Positions 55,369 through 64,000 of a stretch of DNA of 64,000 nucleotides are shown piece after piece. The DNA comes from Acanthosepion esculentum (lineage: Eukaryota > Mollusca > Cephalopoda > Sepiida > Sepiidae): positions 15,407,524 through 15,471,523 of the forward strand of contig OZ038496.1 of assembly GCA_964036315.1 (NCBI GenBank), in the 5' to 3' direction. A program made the translations under genes and the position numbers. Position 1 is the first letter of the stretch. Each line of letters starts with the position of its first letter. Under the pieces are notes generated by a model. That model did not search any database. It was not told the DNA's origin and saw only the letters and a program-made list of their open reading frames with translations.

Positions 55369-55472
55369 CAACTCATTTACATATGAAATCACAAAGACTA
55401 TAAATAGCTACATCTATTATTCATGAGGCAGTTGAGTGCCTACTACTTCTCGTGAGTCAGTAACACTGCACA
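55369..55472 (+). repeat. Gypsy 3-prime LTR, 104 bp
   Basis: CAACTCATTTACATATGAAA to AACACTGCACA. Initial TG is mutated to CA. Contains TATA-like ACTATAAATAGC. Confidence 0.7.
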
Positions 55473-55684
55473 ACCCGATCAGCTGTTGAACAGCCTCAAA
55501 TATTGGCTGATTGCCTGGAATCATTTTGCAGTTTAGATGAAATTATGTGTCATTCAGAGCATGCAAAATACTAAATGTGTAAAAATAAAATGTCCTTAAC
55601 CAGGAAGTAATGTAACGAGTAAATGGGTTATGACTTTAATTCATATATGGACATAATAAAAGAAGTCCATTATTTTCATACATA

Positions 55685-55814
<130 letters not shown>

Positions 55815-55819
55815 GAGCC

Positions 55820-56750
55820 AACTAACCAATACTTCTAGCTCTGCTATTGCTGGGCATGTAATAAATAGCAGGAAATGGTGACAGTTTTTTTCGATTTTAT
55901 CTAGGTCCCACTCCTCATATCACCTCAAGGTTCTAGAGTCCTTGTATATCTGATCCCGTGGGCCTTCCCTTTGTAAACAGAAGGAATGCTTACTGGGTCT
56001 GAATGTTATTGGACTCTAGTTTCTTGAAATTCATTTTTTTTCCTTTCCTTTCCATTCGTTATATTAATTTTAATTTACACGCTTATATATTTTTTATATC
56101 CCAGAAAAACAAACTTGATAAGTCCTGCGACGAAACCGGTTGTTCTTTTTTAGCTTTATAAAAATGCCATATAAATTTTGCTTTTTGCTAGCTATTGTTA
56201 AATTTTGAACCATAAAAATTTTTATATATATATATATATATATTTGTAAAGACGTAATGAATTTTTTTTTTTATTAATCCAACAGATTTTTATCACCTTA
56301 AAAATTATTTTTACTGAATACACATATTTGAATAGACGCTCCATTTATTTTAAACCAGATATTTATTTTCGTCTGCTGGCCTGAATATTTGAGAGATCTT
56401 ATTCTTATTAAGCCTGCGTTAGTCACTTCGGATTTTCAAAAATAGATAGACATCTGACGTCTGCCTCCCATAACAATTGATTTACAACTGTACCATGCCG
56501 CATTCTACACACCCTTGCTGAATCAGGAGAGTAGTGGAAGAGAGCAAAAGAAACAAGTTGCCATCTAGGAATTATGAGTACTTTAAAAATTTTGGGTAAA
56601 CAAAACACCCCGACTAACGCAGGGTTAATGAAAAATATGCGCTCCCGGCAGGATGTAAAGGGGAATCCAAATTGAAATCCTGTCGGAAAATTCATATTTT
56701 TCTTTAATAAGATTTCTCAAATATCTTATATATACAGGGTGTATCAAAAA
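55820..56750. other. unrecognised stretch with one hammerhead-like relic
   Basis: At 56114-56136: CTTGATA-A, stem GTC/GAC around CTGC, GAAACC. This looks like a decayed CUGAUGA core (two changes) with an intact stem II. A (TA)n run lies at 56222-56245 and a mariner-end-like ACAGGGTGTATCAAAA at 56734. No coding signal. Confidence 0.35.
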
Positions 56751-56760
56751 TATCATATAT

Positions 56761-56995
56761 TGTTATGGTCCAGGTTAGGACCAAGGAAGAACAACACGAA
56801 CACAAGAGTAGAAATAACGAAGATATATTACACGGAATAATAATACAAGATGTGGAAGGTGTTAGTATGACTGTCTGTCTGGTTTGGAGTGAACTACTAT
56901 CGGCTCAACTCGATTCGTCCCTCTCTCTTGAGAGGCGTAGTATACATAGTGTTAGGAAGAGTTCATTCTGTAGTTATAGGTAAGGACCCATAACA
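56761..56995 (+). mobile_element. short solo LTR, family B, TSD TATAT
   Basis: Starts TGTTATGGTCC, ends GGACCCATAACA, 235 bp. TATAT flanks both sides, but in AT-rich DNA this is weak evidence. Internal match to 58877-59443 (AAGATATATTACA, GGTTTGGAGTGAACTA). It lies immediately before the LINE endonuclease region. Confidence 0.7.
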
Positions 56996-57002
56996 TATAT
57001 AT

Positions 57003-57445
57003 ATCCAGGATAATCTTCCGATGGCCAGGGAATTGTCTCTCGAAGTCGCTGACTACTCTTTCATGTGCTTCCGACTTTCGCTACTAAACTCTTTTTAAAA
57101 TTTTCCTCACCTTCCCAAGACTGCAGTATATTAGACGCAATAGCTGATATTATATAAAAAAGGCGCTTTCTCTCCATCCATTTGCCAACATCTTTGTCTT
57201 CGGTGACTTTAATGCTTACCACAACACGTGGCTAAAACATTCTAAAGGTAGTGATGTTGTCGGTATACGGACATTAAATTTTTCCATTGACCAATCCCTC
57301 ACTCAAATCGTGGACTTCCCTACTCGTTTCCCTAGCCAATGCGAGCAACAGGCTTCTCTACTGAGTCTATTTCTTACTTCCTCTCCTTGCTCTTGACGAG
57401 CTTCACAATACTGCCCACTTGGTAACTCAGACCACTCTGTGGTAG
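57003..57445 (+). pseudogene. LINE apurinic endonuclease domain
   Basis: MARELSLEVADYSFMCFRLS, then in another frame NIFVFGDFNAYHNTWLKHSK (Asp/Asn metal-binding block GDFNA), SLTQIVDFPTRFP and LGNSDHSVV (the SDH active-site motif). This is the C-terminal half of an AP-type endonuclease as in CR1/Jockey elements. It has stops near 57118 and 57395. It supplies the domain missing from the 3556 copy. Confidence 0.8.
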
Positions 57446-57893
57446 TGTAGAGGACCCTGTGTGTTTGCGTGTTGTTGTCTTAGAAACACGTGCGTTTATT
57501 TCCTACTAGAAAGGTCCAACTACAAGAAAATGGCGGATTCTAGTTGTTCAACCGAAGATGAAAGAAAAACAAACAAGACCGATATTTATATACAAACAAA
57601 TATATGTATTAAACAACACAATTTTACAATGTACATAGACAATAACATTTGCGTGTGTGTGAACATTTGTGTTTGTTCTTTGGTGAATGTTCGCACGTAC
57701 GTGCATGTGTGTATAATGTTCATGGCGTCTCTCACAAATGGGAAGACGCGGATCTTCTAAGAGAGCTTACATTGTAGTCGCTGAAATGAAGAAATGAAAA
57801 AGAGAACGAGGCGAGAAGTCGCCCAATATTTATAGTATAGGGAGAATGACCCCTAGTGACAATTAGGGAATTAAGGAGGAGCTAACTCCGACA
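57446..57893 (+). mobile_element. solo LTR, family A, TSD GTAG, in the LINE
   Basis: TGTAGAGGACC to AACTCCGACA, 448 bp, GTAG on both sides (57442-57445, 57894-57897). Excising it with one GTAG joins SDHSVV to AIDISFQASI in frame. TATA-like CAATATTTATAGTATAGG is about 75 bp before the end. Confidence 0.9.
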
Positions 57894-58876
57894 GTAGCTA
57901 TTGATATCTCCTTTCAAGCATCCATTAAACAGGAGCCTCCTATCTATCAGACCTCTTTCCTTTACCTGCATGCTGACTTGGACTCTCTCCGGGATTTTCT
58001 TCGTGACACCCCTTGGACTGACATCTTCAACCTCCCAATTGAAAATTGCGCCACTGAGGTTTCTTCTTGAGTCAAAGCCGGTATGGACACTTTCAACCCT
58101 TCTCGGAAATACCAGGTGGAACCGCAATCTTCATGGTCCACACCAGCATACTAAGTCGTCATAGCAAACAGGAACAACTATTTCCAGCTATACAAGCGCG
58201 ACAGATCTCATAATAACAGGTGCTTATTTGCTACTGCTTATAATAAATGTAAGCGAATCCTCGAAGGAGCTAAGTCACTGTTTGCTGAGAGAATGAGGTA
58301 CCGCATAGACTCTGAAAACTTTGACTCTCGTAACTACTAGCGTCTCTGTAATAGGGTACTAAATAAGTGCAAGGTCTCTATCCCCCCCTTCCCTCTTCAA
58401 TCGATTTGAGGTATTATCATCTTCTGCTGATACAGCTGAATGCTTTGCCCGTAATTTCTCCTGAAACTCTACCTTTGAATCATCTGGAGTATCACTGCAC
58501 ATCTTCCCACGTAGAACCCTGTTGAGAAATATGCATATAACCCCTTCCATAGTTTCTGCTATCATCTCTAATCTTGATCCCCAGAAAGCAGGTGGAACCG
58601 ATGGTATCCCTATAATAGTTATTAAGAAGTTGTTCTCCGGAACTATCTCCTGTTCTCTCTAAACTGTATAATAATAAATATCTCGCTACCTCCTATTTTC
58701 CTGCCTGCTGGAAGTCATTGACTGTCATTACCAGTTTTTAAGAACTCTGGTGAACCTTCCGACCCATTCAACTATCGGCTTATTGGCCTTCTACCTCTTT
58801 TTGGGAAACTCCTAGAGGTCTTAGTCAATGCTGAATTATCATCATCTCTCATCACAGGGTCTTTTCCCTAACAAGC
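57894..58876 (+). pseudogene. LINE linker and RT N-terminal region
   Basis: LDSLRDFLRDTPWTDIFNLP, FFSR-like residues, NAECFARNFS-type block (near 58436), QKAGGTDGIPIIVIKK and FKNSGEPSDPFNY then LLPLFGKLLEV. It keeps the 19 bp lost near 4349 in the other copy. Several stops. Ends where the family B LTR begins. Confidence 0.75.
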
Positions 58877-59443
58877 TGTTATGGTCCAAGTTCCTTGTAC
58901 CACGGTGATGGTCCAAGGTAGAGCCAATGAAGAATAACTGCGACACAGGTATGGAATAACACAGATATATTACAAACAGAAATATGTACAAAGAAGTAGA
59001 AGTATTAGTAATGACTACCAGGTTTGGTTAGAGTGAACTATGTTGTCTCGACAAGTATCACTATTCCAATGTCTTACAGTAATCGTCTGACTCTTTCTCT
59101 GACTCTCGACTCTGTCTCTGAGTGACTAACTCTGACTGACAGTATTTACTGCCCCCCCCCCCAAGGGATAGATGTGGCACAAGGCCGGGATTAAAGTGGG
59201 GTATCCCGAGCCCGTAGGATCGACCAAAAAATGCCCGTAGATCCCGTATAAACGGGATCGGGTTGGTCAACCTTCCCGAACGAGGCTCTGCCCTTCGGCG
59301 GAGCCTTGTCCAGGTTCCTCTCTGCTCAGAGGCAGAGGGTTCGACCGTCTAGCACTTAACCTACTGCGGCTGCTCCCTCTTGAGGCTCAGTATTTATGAT
59401 GTCCGGAATAGTCCATTATTATTATGGGTAAGTTCCCATAACA
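58877..59443 (+). mobile_element. solo LTR, family B, TSD CAAGC, in the LINE
   Basis: TGTTATGGTCCAAG to GTTCCCATAACA, 567 bp, with CAAGC at 58872-58876 and 59444-59448. After excision NKQY continues as DFCFSRSTVVLT, matching KQYGFRFARSTADVLT. The centre (59220-59310) is GC-rich and has a perfect 8-bp hairpin GATCCCGT/ACGGGATC inside a GACCAA/TTGGTC stem, and a GGCTC/GAGCC hairpin. A C10 run lies at 59152. Confidence 0.9.
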
Positions 59444-59448
59444 CAAGC

Positions 59449-59520
59449 AATACGACTTCTGTTTCTCCAGATCAACTGTTGTACTAACGATAATATGTAT
59501 GCGCTATTGATTTATGTAAT
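59449..59520 (+). pseudogene. LINE RT continuation, truncated
   Basis: About 20 codons of RT (QYDFCFSRSTVVLT) after the LTR, then similarity stops; the palm domain is absent. Confidence 0.65.
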
Positions 59521-59904
59521 TTGGATCTTGCATGTGAGTTATTATTGTTGACAATGAGGTTAACAGTTTTAATTTTTTGTAGTAAACAATTAATTTAATT
59601 TTCTTGTTTTGTTTGGAACAAAAAACATTCCTATAACTCTAGATACATACATAAAACTATCCATAAATTCAGTTAAAAATAAAAATAAAATCATCCTTGA
59701 TAATGTCTAAAAGTATAGCCAAAAGTACTCGGACATAGAAAGCACCTGGACAATTTCTACATAATTTACGTCCATAAAAGAAGAAAATTATAAGAACACA
59801 AGAAAAATTAAATAAAAACATTTAACCGCAGCACCTTGTCAGTCGTTTTTAATGAAACTTGTATGTATGTATGTGCATATATTCAAAACAAATCAATTAA
59901 CTCT

Positions 59905-59905
<1 letters not shown>
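59520..59905. other. no recognised feature
   Basis: AT-rich sequence without coding or repeat signature before a (TA)n run at 59907-59960. Confidence 0.35.

Positions 59906-59906
<1 letters not shown>

Positions 59907-59960
<54 letters not shown>
59907..59960. repeat. (TA)n microsatellite
   Basis: About 27 TA units. Confidence 0.95.
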
Positions 59961-59961
<1 letters not shown>

Positions 59962-59963
<2 letters not shown>

Positions 59964-60115
59964 AACTATGATCTTCACTAATTTAAATGCGATATCAATT
60001 GTTGTCATCTGTCAAAACCTGTACTTTTATTGTCCTCTCTTTTTCTTTCGCTCTCAGTAACCCCTTGCATTTTAGTGCCTTTTATCACCTTCAAGTGAAA
60101 TGATTTAAAAACAAA
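59962..60115 (+). mobile_element. CR1/Jockey-like LINE 3-prime tail
   Basis: FKCDINCC codons, then ACCCCTTGCATTTTAGTGCC and CAAGTGAAATGATTTAAAAA, the family 3-prime end. Confidence 0.6.
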
Positions 60116-60388
60116 TTACACTAACTATTCAGTTTCAAGTAGTTGTGGGTGTACATTTGAAAAAAAATATACTTAACTATTCTTGAGGATCAAATACAAG
60201 TAAAGTTCAAAGTTTTCAGTTATCTATGTTGAACTTTGGTTATACAAATTTCTGCAGCTTCAGTTCAGTATGGTTATGGTGATAGATAAATAAATAAAAA
60301 CAAATCACAAAAAAATCAAAATTTCACATTTATATAAAAATAAATGGATAATAAAAATCGTCAGGCGAACAAAGCCACAGTTCAACCA

Positions 60389-60527
60389 ACCAATCAGGAA
60401 GCATTCACAACCAGGATGTAAGAAAAGAAATAAACAAATAATAACAAAAAGACCAAAATTTCCCCCTTTCTAAAAATAGATAATTCAACCAACCAATCAG
60501 AAAGCTTTCACAACCAGGATATAAAGG
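60389..60527 (+). promoter_or_regulatory. possible promoter-like CCAAT and TATA boxes
   Basis: Two copies of AACCAACCAATCAG (60386, 60489) lie in a 100-bp near-duplicate; TATAAAGG is at 60520-60527. No downstream ORF or splice site supports a transcript, and the 20-bp spacing is short. Confidence 0.25.
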
Positions 60528-60959
60528 CACGAGTCAATGAGAAGTAAGCAACCTTTTCAACATGGACCTATCAATGTGTATATAAACAAATGGAAAATCA
60601 ACCATATGGTCATAAATAGTAAGTAAAACTAAAGTTGCAGAATTAAAATTAATCTGTGTGTTGTAATATTGTTATTTTATGTTCTGTTCAAAAGTTTTAT
60701 AAAAATTTACAAACATAAAGGTTCATTCTCTAGGTCAAGTTATTTCTTTATATAAATTATGACGCAATCAGTTAAAAAAACAATGTGTATACTGTTTGAC
60801 ACTAAAGAATTCATTAAATCAATGTTATTGTCCTGTAATGTTTGTTGGACAACAGATGTTGGATATTAAATGCATGTTGTAAAGATATAAATCAGAAAGT
60901 AACAATTCCATGAAGGTGTTCAACTATTGTCTTATACTTAGTTTTATTTTCTGTGTAGC

Positions 60960-62395
60960 ATTTTAGCTGATATATCATTTAGCTATCATATAATGTGTGG
61001 ATTTCACCATTTATGTAATGCCGTCATTCTTGTTGATTTTAAAACATTTTAACTTATATATCCTTTAGCCTTCATGTAATGTGTGAATTGTACAATTCAA
61101 GCATAAAGCTGTAATTCTTGTTGCTTTTAATATAGCATTTCGGATGATATATCCTTTAGCCATCATGTAATGTGTAAATTTCACAATTCAAGTATTGCTG
61201 TCATTCTTGTTACTTTTAATATAAGATTTCATTTCAGCTGATATATCCTTAGCCATCATGTAATGTGTGAAATTCACAACTCTGGCATTGTTGTCATTCT
61301 TGTTGGTTTTAATACAACATCTCATGTGATATATCCTTTAGCCATCATCACTGTGTGAATTTCACAATTCATATATTGTCATCATTCTTGCTGCTTTTAA
61401 TACATTTCAGCTGATATATCCTTTAGTCATCATGTAACATGTGAATCTCTAGTATTGTCCTCATTCCTGTTGCTTTTAATACATTTCGGCTGATATATCC
61501 TTTAGTCATCATGTAACATGTGAATTTCTAGTATTGTCCTCATTCCTGTTGCTTTTAATACATTTCGGCTGATATATCCTTTAGTCATCATGTAACATGT
61601 GAATTTCTAGTATTGTCCTCATTCCTGTTGCTTTTAATACATTTCAGCTGATATATCCTTTAGTCATCATGTAGCATGTGAATCTCTAGTATTGTCCTCA
61701 TTCCCGTTGCTTTTAATACATTTCGGCTGATATATCCTTTAGTCATCATGTAACATGTGAATTTCTAGTATTGTCCTCATTCCTGTTGCTTTTAATACAT
61801 TTCGGCTGATATATCCTTTAGTCATCATGTAACATGTGAATTTCTAGTATTGTCCTCATTCCTGTTGCTTTTAATACATTTCGGCTGATATATCCTTTAG
61901 TCATCATGTAACATGTGAATTTCTAGTATTGTCCTCATTCCTGTTGCTTTTAATACATTTCGGCTGATATATCCTTTAGTCATCATGTAACATGTGAATT
62001 TCTAGTATTGTCCTCATTCCTGTTGCTTTTAATACATTTCGGCTGATATATCCTTTAGTCATCATGTAACATGTGAATTTCTAGTATTGTCCTCATTCCT
62101 GTTGCTTTTAATACATTTCGGCTGATATATCCTTTAGTCATCATGTAACATGTGAATTTCTAGTATTGTCCTCATTCCTGTTGCTTTTAATACATTTCAG
62201 CTGATATATCCTTTAGTCATCATGTAACATGTGAATTTCTAGTATTGTCCTCATTCCCGTTGCTTTTAATACATTTCGGCTGATATATCCTTTAGTCATC
62301 ATGTAACATGTGTACTTCTGTAATTATGTATTTTCTACTTTTCTGTTGTTGCTTTTAGTACCAGATTTTGGCTGATATATACTTCAGCCATCATG
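60960..62395. repeat. 79-bp minisatellite with diverged 85-95-bp flanking units
   Basis: Twelve units start GCTGATATATCCTTTAGTCA at exactly 79-bp steps (61410 to 62279) and are almost identical. To the left, units near 60966, 61051, 61143, 61237 and 61324 are 85-95 bp and diverged (ATCATGTAATGTGTGAATTT). A last 92-bp unit ends the array at 62371. The core looks like recent amplification of a shortened unit. Confidence 0.95.
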
Positions 62396-62677
62396 TAATC
62401 TGTAAACTTCTTAAATCTACAAAATCATTGCCATAAAATCCAAAAACAGGAAGACATCAATCAAAATATCCATGGAATAATAAAAACAATCCATCTTAGA
62501 ATTTAAACTATGATACCTGCATATCATTACCAATTAGGAAAACGTGTATGTTATGGAATTTAAGGTTACATCATAGTGTATTGTAGGTGTGTGCCTGTTC
62601 ACATATATACAGTTAAGGAAGAAGCAACAAAAAATTTTGTTTCTACTATGGACCGTTTATTTCTTTTTTTTTATAGA

Positions 62678-63003
62678 ATCTCTCAGTCAGTTATGCGCCA
62701 TGCATGATACATGCTTAGGCAATAATGTATCTTTCGATACATGACTGATGAGGTAGATTTTTTCCCACAGTAGGTTTCCATTTCTTTCTGTGGTAGACCA
62801 GTTGCCACCCAAGGCTACAGAACTCAACCTGTCCTGCTATTTACCCATAGATAAATAGCAGGACAGGCGGTGGGGAGGAGAAGAGGATTGATAACTTTCC
62901 CAGGGGTATTAGCACGTAATTGAGTGTAATGGATTCAACTGGAATTCGAACTTGTCTCTCTGATTCCTCAATCTGAACTGCTATCCATCACTCCACCGTG
63001 CCA
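62678..63003 (-). mobile_element. tRNA-derived SINE (ACATGACTG tail type), copy 3
   Basis: Minus strand: GGCACGGTGGAGTGATGG, B box GTTCGAATTCC (62944-62954), CTATGGGTAAATAGCAGG and the GTATCGAAAGATACA hairpin. The closest of the three copies to a clean B box. Confidence 0.8.
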
Positions 63004-63274
63004 GGGAAACAAAAATCTCAATGTCAATTTTCTTCTTCTGGTCCAGAAGTAAGTTAGGATTAGTAATGATGAGAATGGTCATAATGGTCGAGCTCAAGTT
63101 AACTTTGTGTTGAGTTGGAACAACCAAAGTAAAGGGTGTACTTACTTCATTTATGAAGGTTCTACAAAACATGCCCAACTACTGTGCATTGGAAAGTGGG
63201 AAGTGAACATGGAACTGTTCTTTTCAGGAGTTGGATCATAAAAATTGACTAAAACTCTTTCCAGTTACTTTAGT

Positions 63275-63362
63275 ACTAGCATCATGGGGAAAATGTATTT
63301 AGTTTGTCTTTTTTTATTTATTATTATTTTATTTACTGATTTATTTAATTTTTTCACAATGT
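63275..63362 (+). repeat. dispersed repeat, copy 3 (CATCATGGGGAAAATG type)
   Basis: CTAGCATCATGGGGAAAATG then TTATTATTTTATTTA and ATTTAATTTTTTCACA, as in the other two copies. Confidence 0.5.
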
Positions 63363-63479
63363 AAGCCTAGTTTCAAACTTGACAATTGTAAATAAAAATA
63401 AAGTGCATATAATTCTTTGAGAAGTCAGTATTTAATACTGTACTTATATTATGAGCAGGTATCCTCTTCTAAAATGAAC

Positions 63480-63665
63480 TGTTGTGAGGATCATGTAATA
63501 GATAGCAACCCAAGTTCAAATTTCAGCCAAGTTCATTACATTCATTTATGTGTAAATACCCTCAGAAAAAGCACGAATTCATCCCCTTAGCTATGGATTA
63601 AATAGTAGGACTAGTATCAGGAAAGACCATTGTTATTCTTAAAAAATTGTTAGGAACAGCCCAAC
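63480..63665 (+). mobile_element. tRNA-derived SINE (TTTCGGCTTAA family), partial
   Basis: GTAATAGATAGCAACCC, B-box-like AAGTTCAAATTTCAGCC, AGCTATGGATTAAATAGTAGG, ATTGTTATTCTTAAAAAATT. The tail is missing. Confidence 0.55.
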
Positions 63666-63689
63666 ATGCAAATTTTTAGATTAGTGATA

Positions 63690-64000
63690 CCAAAATCCAA
63701 TAGGCATAACAATTTAGCTATCTGGGAGGCGTATTAACAGAGGACAGAAAGTGTGACATGGAAATCAGAAGATGCATTGGGATAGTGAAAGATGCGTTCT
63801 AAAAGCTGAGCAAAGTATTAAGAAACAGAAAAATATCATTAGAAACAAAGAAAAGAATACTGAACTGTTATGCAGTATCAGTCCTCCTCTATGGCAGTGA
63901 ATGCTGGATAACTTCTTCATAGATGAATAAGAGACTTGAAGCAACAAAACTGTGGATCTGCAGAACGATGCTGAGAATACCGTCAGCTGTGAGCAACAAT
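63690..64000 (+). mobile_element. RTE-like LINE post-RT region, running off the window
   Basis: YLGGVLTEDRKCDMEIRRCI, then KISLETKKRILNCYAVSVLL, YGSECW and RLEATKLWICRTMLRIP. This is the conserved segment between RT and the LGHIMR block in RTE-like elements. One stop (after WITSS). The element continues past the right edge. Confidence 0.75.

Larger units (their letters stand above)
47866..55472 (+). mobile_element. Ty3/Gypsy LTR retrotransposon, decayed and interrupted
   Basis: Bounded by short direct LTRs (47866-47973 and 55369-55472). In order it has gag with zinc-knuckle-like Cys motifs, aspartic protease, RT, RNase H, integrase and a pol C-terminus, the Ty3/Gypsy order. Insertions: a family A solo LTR (48462-49149), an unidentified segment around 50060-50640, a family C solo LTR (52610-53566) and a SINE (54675-54975). 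The integrase segment is tandemly duplicated. Stops and frameshifts occur in every domain. Predicted proteins resemble the K02A2.6-like polyproteins common in invertebrate genomes. Confidence 0.8.

Noticed and set aside
56765..56983. 72-codon frame inside the short LTR
   Set aside because: It lies wholly in an LTR with clear ends and has no similarity to known proteins.
61410..62358. CRISPR-like regular array
   Set aside because: The whole 79-bp unit repeats without unique spacers and the DNA is eukaryotic; it is a minisatellite.

Overview
The window is repeat-dominated, AT-rich animal DNA with no convincing host protein-coding gene, rRNA gene or functional tRNA gene. Long (TA)n runs, many tRNA-headed SINEs, Penelope-like, CR1/Jockey-like and RTE-like retroelements, Ty3/Gypsy-type LTR elements and mariner/Tc1 relics point to an invertebrate, most likely a mollusc. 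The tRNA SINEs recall the OR/OK families of octopus, so a cephalopod is my best guess (inference). Almost every reading frame is transposon debris or microsatellite translation.

Layout. 1-6 kb: mariner scrap, CR1/Jockey-like LINE tails, (TA)n runs and one long LINE copy (3556-5851), followed by a fold-back element. 6.3-11.3 kb: two Penelope-like elements, the second with reverse transcriptase and GIY-YIG parts. 11.4-17.3 kb: fold-back element, 28-bp minisatellite, a mariner split by a LINE, a TA-flanked mariner. 17.7-23 kb: tRNA SINEs carrying a hammerhead ribozyme, an inverted-repeat element and a SINE cluster with a 5S rRNA-derived segment. 25.8-26.7 kb: Tc1-like element with clear TIRs. 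28.7-30.3 kb: 30-bp A-tract satellite. 32-37 kb: LINE tails, a second inverted-repeat element, a SINE. 39-46.6 kb: two more mariners, an RTE-like LINE split by SINEs, a 340-bp duplication, a solo LTR. 47.9-55.5 kb: a decayed Gypsy provirus with very short LTRs, internal solo-LTR and SINE insertions and a duplicated integrase segment. 56.8-59.5 kb: a LINE interrupted by solo LTRs of two families, each with target-site duplications. 61-62.4 kb: 79-bp minisatellite. End: SINEs and RTE-like LINE.

The most interesting theme is self-cleaving RNA motifs. A SINE copy at 21355-21397 (minus) has every conserved position of a type I hammerhead ribozyme plus three paired stems, downstream of pol III A and B boxes. 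Hammerhead-like cores also occur in a fold-back element (5.9 kb), two inverted-repeat elements (21.8 and 34.4 kb, one with a tRNA-like body), the ends of both Penelope-like elements and two further repeats. A possible reading is a set of non-autonomous ribozyme elements mobilised by the Penelope-like elements. That is inference; only the 21.4-kb motif is structurally complete by eye.
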